Both the position numbers and the translations under genes were made by a program. This document shows positions 39,153-48,007 of a stretch of DNA of 64,000 nucleotides, one piece after another. Each line of letters begins with the position of its first letter. Positions within the stretch are counted from its first letter, which is position 1. The DNA is from Flavobacterium branchiarum (GTDB lineage: Bacteria > Bacteroidota > Bacteroidia > Flavobacteriales > Flavobacteriaceae): contig NZ_JAUFQQ010000003.1 in the NCBI RefSeq assembly GCF_030409845.1, positions 1,364,001 to 1,428,000 of the forward strand, read 5' to 3'. The notes below the pieces were generated by a model, which saw only the letters and a list, made by a program, of their open reading frames with translations, made no database searches and was not told the origin of the DNA.

Positions 39153-40523
39153 ATGTCAACTAAAGAAGTATACAAAGTTAATAGTGCTGATACAGAAGTG
39201 TTAGAACGTAAAGTAACTGGCAGTTCGATAGAGAGAAATGTTGAGAAATTAGCAAAATATGGTGGTTTTGATTTATTAGAAATGTCAATTGAAGGAGTTC
39301 AAAATCTTAATCCTGACAGAAAAGCAAGAAGAAAAATCTTTCTTGGTGAAGTAAACAAAGCAAAAGAAAGAGAGACTCTTAAGAGAACATTAGAGTTATG
39401 GTCTGCAGTTTTAAGTAGTAATGAAGCTTTGACTGATATGGTTGCGCAAAGTGAGGATAAATGCAAAGATTCTGAAGTATTATTGATAAAGAATCTTGCT
39501 AAAGCCGTAGAAGACACTAGAGAAATTGAAGCAGCTTACAGGACAATTGCTTTGTTTTTTAAAAACACAGAAACGGATAAAGTAAAAAATATTACTATTG
39601 TAAATGCAGATATTGAGCAATTAAAAGATCTTGATAACACACGGTTTATTGATGCAATTCATTCTGAATTAGTAGATAATTATGATCGTTTAGATCTTAA
39701 AAACAACTACGGGATTCTAGTTGTTCCTGGATATTTAGGATCAAATAAAGTAATTGAAAAGTGGGCAAAAATCGCGCATGAAAATAAAGTAATGCTTGTT
39801 ACAGATTTTGAACACCTTGACGAACCGGATGATGTAATGGAAATGTTTGATACTGCTGCTTTAACAGGTGGCGACGTGTACCGTTCTAACGTCATCATGA
39901 CTTGCAACTGGTTGGTTGGTCGTGGAAGATTTGATCAAATAGGTGAAAACGAGGATTTATACATTGCTCCATCTGCAGCGCTTGCTGGAAAAATTTACAA
40001 AACTTTAATGTCCCAGGTTACTGCGGGGAAAAAATTCGGTGGAATCAATGAGGTTGACGGAGTTAAATTTGACCTTAAGAAAAGTGAAATCGCAAATCTT
40101 GAAAATCTAGGTTTAGTTCCTATGGTAAACGAGTACGGAAAAGTTATGGCATTCTCTGCAAAAACTTTATTTAGTGGGGATAACTTAGGTTTACAAACGT
40201 ATTCTGTAGTTCGTGTTTTTGATTACGTGACTAAAGTATTAATGGATTTCCTTAACCGTCGTGCTTTTGAAAATTTTACAGCAAAAACACGTAAAGAAAT
40301 CATGAATCAAATCGTTGCTTTCCTTGATGGAATTACCGGTCCGGACAAATTAATCGAGAACTTTGAAATTCGAAGATTCGAACAAGATCCAATTCAAAAA
40401 GATAGAATTTATATGGATATCCATATGAAACCATATTTTCCAGCTAAAAATTTCCTTATAAAAATGGATGGTCAGAAAGGAACTGACGGTACAGAATGGG
40501 ATACAGATTACGAACAAAAATAA
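39153..40523 (+). CDS. tssC: T6SS contractile sheath large subunit TssC
   Basis: 456 residues. The middle contains GILVVPGYLGSNKVIEKWAK and ITDFEHL-like segments, and the C-terminal half has FDYVTKVLMDFLNRRAFENF with the usual sheath handshake fold. TssC pairs with TssB to form the contracting sheath. No signal peptide. It ends the core sheath operon, with a strong terminator 17 bases after the stop. It is the T6SS gene with the clearest conservation in this cluster. Confidence 0.95.
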   Translation: MSTKEVYKVNSADTEVLERKVTGSSIERNVEKLAKYGGFDLLEMSIEGVQNLNPDRKARRKIFLGEVNKAKERETLKRTLELWSAVLSSNEALTDMVAQSEDKCKDSEVLLIKNLAKAVEDTREIEAAYRTIALFFKNTETDKVKNITIVNADIEQLKDLDNTRFIDAIHSELVDNYDRLDLKNNYGILVVPGYLGSNKVIEKWAKIAHENKVMLVTDFEHLDEPDDVMEMFDTAALTGGDVYRSNVIMTCNWLVGRGRFDQIGENEDLYIAPSAALAGKIYKTLMSQVTAGKKFGGINEVDGVKFDLKKSEIANLENLGLVPMVNEYGKVMAFSAKTLFSGDNLGLQTYSVVRVFDYVTKVLMDFLNRRAFENFTAKTRKEIMNQIVAFLDGITGPDKLIENFEIRRFEQDPIQKDRIYMDIHMKPYFPAKNFLIKMDGQKGTDGTEWDTDYEQK

Positions 40524-40539
40524 TTGTACAGTAAATTCT

Positions 40540-40575
40540 AAAAAGGAAACACATTTTATAATGTGTTTCCTTTTT
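40540..40575 (+). terminator. Terminator after tssC
   Basis: AAAAAGGAAACACATT and AATGTGTTTCCTTTTT form a 16-bp stem with a 4-base loop followed by T/A-rich sequence. It probably sets sheath genes apart from the genes downstream. Confidence 0.88.
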
Positions 40576-40627
40576 AAACAAAAAAAACATTGATCTTTTG
40601 AATGGTCAAATCAAATAATTCAAATTC

Positions 40628-41158
40628 ATGAACGTATTTAAAATTTTACTTTTAATCAGTTTTTTTTCAATAACAGATGCGATTAAAGCGCAAGATGCAA
40701 GCCAGATTGAAACTTTAGACTGTCCAATTACGCAAAACGAATTATTGCTTTCTGGACGGTTATTTGCAAGTGCAACACCAATTTTGCTTCGTGTTTTTAA
40801 TGAAGAATTTGAGGAATATGCAGTATTACAACTAGGAAAAAGAAGAGGTAGTATTTTTTTATATTTTAAAATTTTTACTGACAATGTTTGTGTTAAACAA
40901 CAACAGCCTCTCGACCTTTATTTTAAAAACGGAGCAAAATACCGACTCAAAAATACATTCAAAGTAAATTGTGACGGTACAGCTGCTTTGAAACTTTCAA
41001 GAAGAGATAGAAAGAAACTAACGAGTAACAGTATTAATACAATCAAGTTTTATACACTTAAAAAAGATTATGAATTTAGCCCAAGTGAAGTGGATAATCA
41101 AAATATAAGGATTTATCTGCACTGTCTGAAATTATATAAAATCAGGAAAAAGAGATAA
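40628..41158 (+). CDS. Secreted protein of unknown function in the T6SS cluster
   Basis: 176 residues. A signal peptide covers about residues 1-21 (ending IKAQ). The mature part is small, basic toward its C terminus and has four cysteines (in LDCPITQ, DNVCVK, VNCDGT and LHCLKLY) that could form disulphides in the periplasm. I do not recognise a family. It lies between tssC and tssE in the same orientation, so it could be a periplasmic component of the subtype-iii apparatus or an accessory protein. No catalytic motif is visible. Confidence 0.65.
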   Translation: MNVFKILLLISFFSITDAIKAQDASQIETLDCPITQNELLLSGRLFASATPILLRVFNEEFEEYAVLQLGKRRGSIFLYFKIFTDNVCVKQQQPLDLYFKNGAKYRLKNTFKVNCDGTAALKLSRRDRKKLTSNSINTIKFYTLKKDYEFSPSEVDNQNIRIYLHCLKLYKIRKKR

Positions 41159-41237
41159 GATTAGGTTTGCAATTAATTATAAGTTACAGACAGCATTACA
41201 ACAACATTACTGAAGTTTAATCTATTAAATCATAAAT

Positions 41238-41951
41238 ATGCCATTTCCAGAATTAAATCTTTCGCTAGGTCTTACTGATAATGATGGTTCTGTTTTTTAT
41301 TCAGGAAGCGGTGGAGGAAAAGTTATTGTAAGAACTGATTCGGCCTTAAAAAAACATACCATTTTTATAACAATTTCGGAACAGGAGGTAGGAACAATAA
41401 ACCTAAAAACACATATTAAAGGAGCTGTCATTCCTGCAGAAATAGAAGTTCCTGTTTATCAGATGATTGTTACAGACGATAAGACAAATGAAAAAGAAAT
41501 TTATAAAGTTACACGCGATACTTTTTTTTATAAAGAACAAACTTCAAAAAAAGGAATATGGAGTTTTTTAGGTTTAAAATTTTTGGCACCAAAAAACTTC
41601 CTTTTCGAAAATATTCCGTTTGAACCTTTAAAAGAAGCTATGGAGTTATTTGATATTGCAAAATATAGGAAGCTAAGCCAAGATGAACTTACATACAGTT
41701 TTGAAAAAGAAGGTCAAAATGTCCAAATTTTTGCGGGTGACATTAATACATTACAAGTTAACAAAGGAACAAGTTACTTTGTTATTGTAGATGAAAATAA
41801 GGGACAAAGATTTATTGGAGATATTTTATATCGTGAGAAAATGTTAAAACTTATACCAAATGTAAAGTTGCACATAATCAAGCGTAAACAAGTTTCAAAA
41901 GGAATTGAAACAAACAAACAAGGTCGAACTGACAGGTTAATTTATATTTAA
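41238..41951 (+). CDS. Cytoplasmic protein of unknown function between tssC and tssE
   Basis: 237 residues without signal peptide or membrane helix. The N-terminal half is predicted beta-rich (GSGGGKVIVRTDSALKKH, GTINLKTHIKGAV), the middle is helical (FEPLKEAMELFDIAKYRKL) and the C terminus is basic. No family is recognised. It is 7 bases upstream of tssE, which indicates co-translation, so I infer a baseplate-related role. It may be a Bacteroidetes-specific baseplate subunit. Confidence 0.6.
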   Translation: MPFPELNLSLGLTDNDGSVFYSGSGGGKVIVRTDSALKKHTIFITISEQEVGTINLKTHIKGAVIPAEIEVPVYQMIVTDDKTNEKEIYKVTRDTFFYKEQTSKKGIWSFLGLKFLAPKNFLFENIPFEPLKEAMELFDIAKYRKLSQDELTYSFEKEGQNVQIFAGDINTLQVNKGTSYFVIVDENKGQRFIGDILYREKMLKLIPNVKLHIIKRKQVSKGIETNKQGRTDRLIYI

Positions 41952-41958
41952 ATAAAAC

Positions 41959-42390
41959 ATGAAAGGAGCTTTTTATAAACTGCCTATTGATTTTAATAGT
42001 GTAATGCAAAAAAAGGAATTAGAAAAAACCTCAATAGAGCACTCCATTGCGCAACAAATTATTTTGCTTGCAACAACAACTTTTGGTGAATGTAAATTTG
42101 ATGAAACTTTTGGTTCTAAAATATGGGAAATTGATTTTGATTTATTGATGAATGAAAATACTTTGAAAGAAATCATTTCAAAAACGATGAAACAATCATT
42201 GCTTTTTCATGAAAAAAGGATAAAAGTCAAAGAACTAATAGTTGAATTATCAGAAGCAATGTATTTGGTTGATGATGTTCGAAGAGCAAAAAAAAAGGTT
42301 GATATTATAATTGAAGCTACAATTAAAAGTACAAATAGAGATTTTGACTTTAGGGGATACTTTTTTGTAGGTCCTTTGTCTTATAAATGA
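41959..42390 (+). CDS. tssE: T6SS baseplate protein TssE (gp25-like)
   Basis: 143 residues. The gp25 fold is suggested by the order IAQQIILLATTTFGECKFDETFG, then IKVKELIVELSEAM, then a beta-rich C terminus, with a length typical for TssE. It is the sheath-initiating wedge protein. Start ATG 41959 lies 7 bases after the preceding gene. It is followed by a 179-base gap that holds the hcp promoter. The match to gp25 is weak in the centre, but position and size support it. Confidence 0.75.
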   Translation: MKGAFYKLPIDFNSVMQKKELEKTSIEHSIAQQIILLATTTFGECKFDETFGSKIWEIDFDLLMNENTLKEIISKTMKQSLLFHEKRIKVKELIVELSEAMYLVDDVRRAKKKVDIIIEATIKSTNRDFDFRGYFFVGPLSYK

Positions 42391-42497
42391 GGTGTTTATG
42401 TAAGGGCTAATATTAATTAATGATAGTATTTTATCTTTAATATAATTGAATAATCTTTTTTTATTTAAAATTTACGTACAGAAAACTTTGTTAAAGT

Positions 42498-42530
42498 TTG
42501 TTTAATTATAAGAATTTATTTATATATTTG
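42498..42530 (+). promoter_or_regulatory. Promoter of the first hcp gene
   Basis: TTG (42498-42500), 22-base spacer, TATATTTG (42523-42530), 39 bases upstream of the ATG. This is the best -7 match in the T6SS cluster and fits strong, separate expression of the tube subunit. Confidence 0.6.
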
Positions 42531-42569
42531 TTTTTTAAAATAAATGTATAATTAATTAAAATTTTTATT

Positions 42570-42956
42570 ATGTCGTTTTTAACATCATTGACAGTTGCAG
42601 GAAAGGATTACAAAGTATTAAACGTAAACTATGATTTATCTCAGGAAACAGATCCTTCTGGGCGCCCGTCTACGGTTACTCGTGGAGGTAGAATCACGAT
42701 TGAAGTAGAATCAACAGGAAGCACCGAATTATTTGAATGGATGACCAACAATTTTGAGCGAAAAGATGGGGCAGTAAAATTCATTAAGCGTGACTCAAAC
42801 GCTACTTTAAAAGAACTAAAGTTTACTGAAGCTTACATGGTTAAGTACAAAGAAAACTTTGATCATGATAGTATTACACCTTTGACAGAAAAATTTGAAA
42901 TTTCTGCACGTAAAATTTCGATGGGTGGAGGAGAATTTGATAATGCTTGGGTTTAA
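42570..42956 (+). CDS. hcp: T6SS tube protein TssD (Hcp), copy 1
   Basis: 128 residues of the Bacteroidetes TssD family: opens SFLTSLTVAGKDYKVLNVNY and has the conserved ELFEWMTNNF and LKFTEAYMVKYKENF segments. Hcp hexamers stack to form the inner tube fired by the sheath and can carry small effectors in the lumen. It has its own promoter and a terminator, so it is expressed as a single gene at high level. It is about one third identical in appearance to copy 2. Confidence 0.92.
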   Translation: MSFLTSLTVAGKDYKVLNVNYDLSQETDPSGRPSTVTRGGRITIEVESTGSTELFEWMTNNFERKDGAVKFIKRDSNATLKELKFTEAYMVKYKENFDHDSITPLTEKFEISARKISMGGGEFDNAWV

Positions 42957-42992
42957 TCCTGTGGACTTTATTAAACTTTTTTAAGCTGAAAC

Positions 42993-43028
42993 AAAAAAAG
43001 GAAGTCCATTTTTTGGACTTCTTTTTTT
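42993..43028 (+). terminator. Terminator after hcp copy 1
   Basis: AAAAAAAGGAAGTCCA and TGGACTTCTTTTTTT pair into a long stem with a 4- to 6-base loop and a T tract. Confidence 0.9.
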
Positions 43029-43102
43029 GTTTATCATCAAAATTTAAAATTTAAGTATGCAGTCGTTGTGCTGTATTTTCAAACAATTTAAACAATCTAC
43101 AA

Positions 43103-43498
43103 ATGAGTTTTTTATCTAAATTACATATAGACGGAGAAGAATATAATGTCCTTGAATTTAATATTGGTTTCAAACAACAAATTGATAGCACAAGTAAACC
43201 AGCTGGGGAAGCCAAAGGAGGCGTTATAACAATGATAATTGAAGCAAGCCAAAACAGTCATTTCTTATCATGGATGTTAAACGGTGATTTGACCAAAGAT
43301 GGTAAAATTGTTTTTTACAGAAGAGATGCTTTGAGCAAAATGAAAGAGCTTACGTTTACAAAAGCTTTTTGCGTTAGCTATGACGAGCAGTTTACTAGTA
43401 CTACCGAAGTTCCGATGAAGATAACAATGGAACTCGTAGCTAAAGAATTGGTTTTTGGAGATGCTAAATTCTCTAACAATTGGATCGCTTTAAATTAA
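43103..43498 (+). CDS. T6SS tube-like protein TssD (Hcp), copy 2
   Basis: 131 residues, clearly related to the protein at 42570-42956 (SFLSKLHIDGEEYNVLEFNI, FLSWMLNGD, ELTFTKAFCVSYDEQF) but diverged throughout. It starts 37 bases upstream of vgrG, so it is probably translated with the VgrG/effector operon. Such paired Hcp proteins often serve a dedicated spike or effector. It may form a special terminal tube ring or an effector-loading subunit. Confidence 0.85.
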   Translation: MSFLSKLHIDGEEYNVLEFNIGFKQQIDSTSKPAGEAKGGVITMIIEASQNSHFLSWMLNGDLTKDGKIVFYRRDALSKMKELTFTKAFCVSYDEQFTSTTEVPMKITMELVAKELVFGDAKFSNNWIALN

Positions 43499-43534
43499 TT
43501 GTAACAACTAAATTAAAATTAAGGACGTATTATC

Positions 43535-45343
43535 ATGGCACATTTTTCAGAACAAGTACATATAACTATAGGAAGTTTTACCCAAAACATTGTTTATTAT
43601 GATTTAAAGCTATCTCAAAAAATGGCAGATCATCATCATTTTTCTTTCGTTTGGCAATATACAGGTAAAGCAATAATAAAACCTGCAGATCAGGCAAAAG
43701 CCTTAAGAAGCTATTTGGGAGATGAGGTTATCTTTACATTTAAAAGTCTTACAGGAATACGATTGATGAGTAAAGGTATTATCACAGAATTATCTTCTAT
43801 TGATCTTCATGGTAGCCCAGTTGGTTTGCATGTAACAGGAATAAGTCATACTGTAGTTATTGATGACATGAAAAAATCTAAAGCTTTTCAGAAGCGTGGC
43901 ATGGATAACATCGTACTAGATATTTTTTCGGAAGGCCCAGGTGAGTTTTACCAAAGAGATTCGATCAAATCTACTTATCAAAAGGAGTTTACAAATCTTA
44001 TACAATACAATGAAACCAATTTTGAGTTTCTGAAAAGAATAGCAGCACGTTATGGTCAATGGTTTTATTTTGACGGAATGCGTATGCAGTTCGGGCAAAC
44101 AAAAACCAGCAAGGTAAAGCTCATTAATGGAGCTTCACTCCATAGTTTTAAGATACAAACCAATATGGCTTCGCATAAAATTTCGTTGACGGGTTATGAT
44201 TATGCTACGGTAACAACTTTGCATAATGCGAAAACTAAAACCTCTTCGGGAAGTAAAGACAGTTTTTCTGCTATTGTAGGCTACAATCAAGGAACTGTTG
44301 CTAATTCTGATTTGAATAAAGGTGTTTACACTGCAAATGCAAGTAACAAAGAGGATTTAGAAGAAATGGTAACGTTGCAGACAGCTGGTAGCGATGCAAA
44401 TAGTGTGTATTATAGCGGTATTTCTTATTTTCCAATTGGTTTGGGGCAGGTTTTCAGAATAATAAACCAAACGGTAGAACACGAATTAATAGCTATAGAA
44501 GTTGTACATCATTCTGAGGTACATGGTAATTATTCTTGCGAATTTAAAGCAATTCCTGCCGATGTAGTGGCACCACATTATACAAATGTACATGTTTTTG
44601 CTAATGCAGAAACACAGCCAGCACAAGTAAGCGACAATAACGATCCTGAAGGATTAGGACGCATTAAAGTAGAGTTTCGTGGCGCAAGTGGCAGTGCTGT
44701 AACCGATTGGATACGAGTGATTCAGCCATATACTGGTGCTGGAAAGGGATTTTACTTTATTCCCGAAATTGGAGAAGAAGTACTCGTAAGTTTTGAAGGG
44801 CATAATGTGCAGAACCCCTATGTAATTGGTGCTCAATATAACGGAAAAGATTCAAGCGGTTATGCAGATGCGCAAAATAATATAAAAGCAATTCATACGC
44901 GCTCAGGAACAAAAATTATCCTGAACGATGGTGAAGGTAGTATTTTGATAGAAGATCCAAGTGGGAATAAATGGCAGATGGACGGACAAGGTAATATTAA
45001 TGTAAATGCACCAAATGATATAACATTTACAGCTGGGGAAAATCTAAACCTAAACGTTGGTGGAAGTATGAATACAAACATAGCAAGGAATAAAACTGAT
45101 ACTATTGGCATGAATAACACCCTAAGTATTGGAGCTATGCAAATGACAACCGTTGTTGGTGATTTTTTAGCAAATGTGAATGGAAGTTTATTCGAAAACA
45201 TAAAAGGAAACCGAGAGTCAGACAGCGTACAGAGAAGAGAAATAGCAAAATTTGTGAGTTTAGATAGTACAGAAGATGCCATAAATTTTAAAAGTATAAA
45301 AAATGTAAACTCACATAGTGGTAGTAAATCTAATAATAAATAA
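43535..45343 (+). CDS. vgrG: T6SS spike protein TssI (VgrG)
   Basis: 602 residues. The gp27-like part spans about 1-330, with NETNFEFLKRIAARYGQWFYF typical of the Vgr family and an OB-fold near 370-440 (DPEGLGRIKVEF, WIRVIQPYTGAGKGFYFIPE). The gp5-like beta-helix follows from about 470 with repeated INV/LNV triplets (INVNAPNDITFTA, LNVGGSMNTNI). It punctures the target membrane and carries effectors. The last 40 residues are hydrophilic and may bind cargo. Only 3 bases separate its stop from the lipase start, linking the two. No PAAR gene follows here. Confidence 0.93.
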   Translation: MAHFSEQVHITIGSFTQNIVYYDLKLSQKMADHHHFSFVWQYTGKAIIKPADQAKALRSYLGDEVIFTFKSLTGIRLMSKGIITELSSIDLHGSPVGLHVTGISHTVVIDDMKKSKAFQKRGMDNIVLDIFSEGPGEFYQRDSIKSTYQKEFTNLIQYNETNFEFLKRIAARYGQWFYFDGMRMQFGQTKTSKVKLINGASLHSFKIQTNMASHKISLTGYDYATVTTLHNAKTKTSSGSKDSFSAIVGYNQGTVANSDLNKGVYTANASNKEDLEEMVTLQTAGSDANSVYYSGISYFPIGLGQVFRIINQTVEHELIAIEVVHHSEVHGNYSCEFKAIPADVVAPHYTNVHVFANAETQPAQVSDNNDPEGLGRIKVEFRGASGSAVTDWIRVIQPYTGAGKGFYFIPEIGEEVLVSFEGHNVQNPYVIGAQYNGKDSSGYADAQNNIKAIHTRSGTKIILNDGEGSILIEDPSGNKWQMDGQGNINVNAPNDITFTAGENLNLNVGGSMNTNIARNKTDTIGMNNTLSIGAMQMTTVVGDFLANVNGSLFENIKGNRESDSVQRREIAKFVSLDSTEDAINFKSIKNVNSHSGSKSNNK

Positions 45344-45346
45344 TTT

Positions 45347-46969
45347 ATGAGTATTATAAGAATTATTGGTGGAGAGATGAAGAATACCACCAGAGGAGTA
45401 ATGGATTTACATGCTACAGAAGGTGATTTTACTATTAATGCCGCTACGGAAAATAATTGGGACGGAGGAGAAGGAGGTGTTGTTCATAAAGAATATGAAC
45501 CTTTACATCCTGCTGATACCATGACGAACAGGTTGGAGCTTACCCTGAATATTTTTTTTGATGGCACTACCAATAATAAAACAAATACTGAAGCTCGGGA
45601 GAAGAATGATAGTGCCTATCATAAAAAATCAAACAAAAAGGATGATAGTTATGAAAATGAATATACCAATGTGGCAAGAGCGTATGCGGCGACTGCTATA
45701 GATAACCCTAAACAACTGAAAGTATATGTTGAAGGGGTGGGTACAACCGATTTAAAGACAGATGATACCCTGCCAATTGGTATTGCACAAAGTGCAGGGT
45801 TTTGGTATACAGGTATATCAGATAAAGTAAAAAGAGGCTGTGAATTAGGAGCAATAGAAATTAAAAAAGCTTCTATAATGAGACCTATTGATTTATTGAC
45901 GATAAACGTATTTGGTTTTAGCCGTGGCGCAGCTACTGCGAGACATTTTTTGCATATTACAAATGAATCGTATAGAGCCAAAATTTCGGCTAATGGTTTG
46001 TTTTATCTTCCGGGAAGAAACTTCCCTTTTAGCTATCCTAAAAATGAGGAAAATCTAAAAGCCCCTTATCCCAAGCATTTACTAATAGAGCATGGTTATT
46101 TTGGACAATCGCTGGTTGCTAATGATGTATATGAGGTAAAAAAAATAGTTTTCAATTTTGTTGGCTTATACGATACGGTTTCGTCCTACGGTTTTAATCA
46201 TAATAATGATGTAAGAGATTTGGGACTTAATGCAATAAAAAAAGCATTGATGGTTTTTCAGCTATCTGCGGCAGATGAATACCGTGAAAATTTCGATTTA
46301 ACCGATATTCGAAGTTCGGGTTTACGGGGTCTCGAATTAACTCTTCCTGGTGTGCACTCGGATATTGGCGGTTCATACCTGCCCAATAGCCAAGAACGTT
46401 CTGTTGTTTATGGCGAGACTTATACCGAGACCTATATTCAAGGCCGTGAAACAGTTCCTGATATTAAAAATGCTGTTGCTTTTAAAAAGATATTAGTAGA
46501 CGAAGGATGGTACAAACCAGAGGAACTAAGTATTGATTTTAAATATGAAAAAAACAAAACGTATCTCGTTGGTAACCGTTTTTTGCAAAATACTTACGAT
46601 AAAGTAGCATTGAATAAAATGATATTGGTCTCTAAACAGTTTGACGTAAAATATGACGATGCTAAAAAAAAGAAAATAACAAACATTTCGGATCCTTTTA
46701 TTGCTAGTGTTTTTAATCAGTTAACCAATTACAGTAGGGCTGTTATGGCACACAGAAACGATTCTATTAAAGAGGATAAAGAGGTGCAACAGTATATTTC
46801 TGAATCACAAAAAATAAGCTACCTGGATTATATCGATCCAGAGGATTTAAAAAAACTTCGTAACGAGTATCTGCATTGGTCGGTAAAAGTAGATAAGTTT
46901 GGTTTAGGGCCTAGGTTTGATAAGGTTCTTTCAGCAGAAAAACGCAAAAGAGAAATTCACCATGGGTAA
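45347..46969 (+). CDS. T6SS lipase effector, Tle1-like (DUF2235)
   Basis: 540 residues. Residues 60-400 match the DUF2235/alpha-beta hydrolase pattern: FFDGTTNN near residue 68, nucleophile elbow GFSRGAA with Ser192, an Asp in GLYDTVSSYG near 276, and a His in LPGVHSDIGGS near 336, giving a plausible Ser-Asp-His triad. Tle1 proteins are phospholipases that destroy target membranes. Residues 1-55 (MSIIRIIGGEMK...) look like a loading domain for VgrG. The stop codon overlaps the start of the first immunity-like gene (ATGGGTAA). Toxin activity is inferred from the family and context. Confidence 0.88.
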   Translation: MSIIRIIGGEMKNTTRGVMDLHATEGDFTINAATENNWDGGEGGVVHKEYEPLHPADTMTNRLELTLNIFFDGTTNNKTNTEAREKNDSAYHKKSNKKDDSYENEYTNVARAYAATAIDNPKQLKVYVEGVGTTDLKTDDTLPIGIAQSAGFWYTGISDKVKRGCELGAIEIKKASIMRPIDLLTINVFGFSRGAATARHFLHITNESYRAKISANGLFYLPGRNFPFSYPKNEENLKAPYPKHLLIEHGYFGQSLVANDVYEVKKIVFNFVGLYDTVSSYGFNHNNDVRDLGLNAIKKALMVFQLSAADEYRENFDLTDIRSSGLRGLELTLPGVHSDIGGSYLPNSQERSVVYGETYTETYIQGRETVPDIKNAVAFKKILVDEGWYKPEELSIDFKYEKNKTYLVGNRFLQNTYDKVALNKMILVSKQFDVKYDDAKKKKITNISDPFIASVFNQLTNYSRAVMAHRNDSIKEDKEVQQYISESQKISYLDYIDPEDLKKLRNEYLHWSVKVDKFGLGPRFDKVLSAEKRKREIHHG

Positions 46970-47987
46970 ATTTCAAAAAAGAATAATTTTATTAATACTA
47001 GGAGCCTTAATACTAAAAATAGGTTTTAATATACATGACCTCATGAAAAATAGATACGAATGGCAGAGTTCTGCTTGTCAGCCAACAATAGGAATGGTAA
47101 ATGGTAATATAAATATATACGGTGTAGAGTTTGTAAGAGGAGATATTATTACACTCGAGGGCATTCCTGCTACTTTGCCTTTTGATGGGTCTTCAGGTAA
47201 TTGGGGATATACAAGCTCAGCCTGGACGCCACAGCACGGTACTCCTATAGGTGCCGATGTAATTTATTATGCCGGTTACGAAGATAAATTCTATCATCTT
47301 AAGACAGATTTTCCTGTAGAAGAGATGAAAAAAGCAGTCGACACAACTTATCAATACTTTAACGATAAATTCGAAAAATTTTCAGGATTAATTTTTGGTT
47401 TTGCTCCACAGGGCATGGTGGTGGTTTGGAAAGAATATGGTGTTATGAGGATTGAGCTAGGGCGTTATCAGGCAGAAGTTATTAAAGAGGACACAGAACT
47501 GGAGACGAGGCTTTTTAGAAACTGGGCAATGAATCGCGAAGAGGTAAAAGAGCGGGATTTTATGCCAAATGCTTCCTGTGCCAGATGGGATATGTATCGC
47601 CAGCGGTATACTTTTAGGGTAGTAATGCAAAATGAAAATCCAAATTTACGGTTATTCCAATATTGTTTTACCAATTACAATGGTGAACAACAAATCATTT
47701 TTATGCCTTCCAGACCTGCTACGAGTTATGATAATCGTGCGCTACCTCAAATTTTGGAAATGGATTGGGAAACAGGTTTTTATGAACGTTTTCGAGGTAA
47801 TATCTTTTTGAATGAGAAAGTGATTTTCGAGAAATTTAAAAACTTCAAGCCCGAAGATAAACAGGAATTTGTGGTAAAAATAAGCAAGGATAATAGAAAG
47901 CTAGAATTGTTTTTAAATAACGAACCTGTTGAAGTAGACAGTGTACGAATTTATAAAGGTTCCGTCATGTATAAAGAGTCTTATTGA
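46962..47987 (+). CDS. DUF2931-like putative lipase immunity protein, copy 1
   Basis: 341 residues from ATG 46962, which overlaps the lipase stop by 8 bases; an upstream ORF start at 46917 is not needed. One membrane helix (about 9-25) anchors the N terminus, and the rest is probably periplasmic. I see DUF2931-type features (ADVIYYAGYEDKFYHLK, FGFAPQGMVVVWKEYG, ELGRYQAEV). Proteins of this kind are often encoded after DUF2235 lipases and are thought to protect against them. It is almost identical to copies 2 and 3, and unique at IFNDKF and FQYCFTNYNGEQQ. Confidence 0.75.
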   Translation: MGKFQKRIILLILGALILKIGFNIHDLMKNRYEWQSSACQPTIGMVNGNINIYGVEFVRGDIITLEGIPATLPFDGSSGNWGYTSSAWTPQHGTPIGADVIYYAGYEDKFYHLKTDFPVEEMKKAVDTTYQYFNDKFEKFSGLIFGFAPQGMVVVWKEYGVMRIELGRYQAEVIKEDTELETRLFRNWAMNREEVKERDFMPNASCARWDMYRQRYTFRVVMQNENPNLRLFQYCFTNYNGEQQIIFMPSRPATSYDNRALPQILEMDWETGFYERFRGNIFLNEKVIFEKFKNFKPEDKQEFVVKISKDNRKLELFLNNEPVEVDSVRIYKGSVMYKESY

Positions 47988-48007
47988 TAAAAGTGTAAGG
48001 TATTGTT

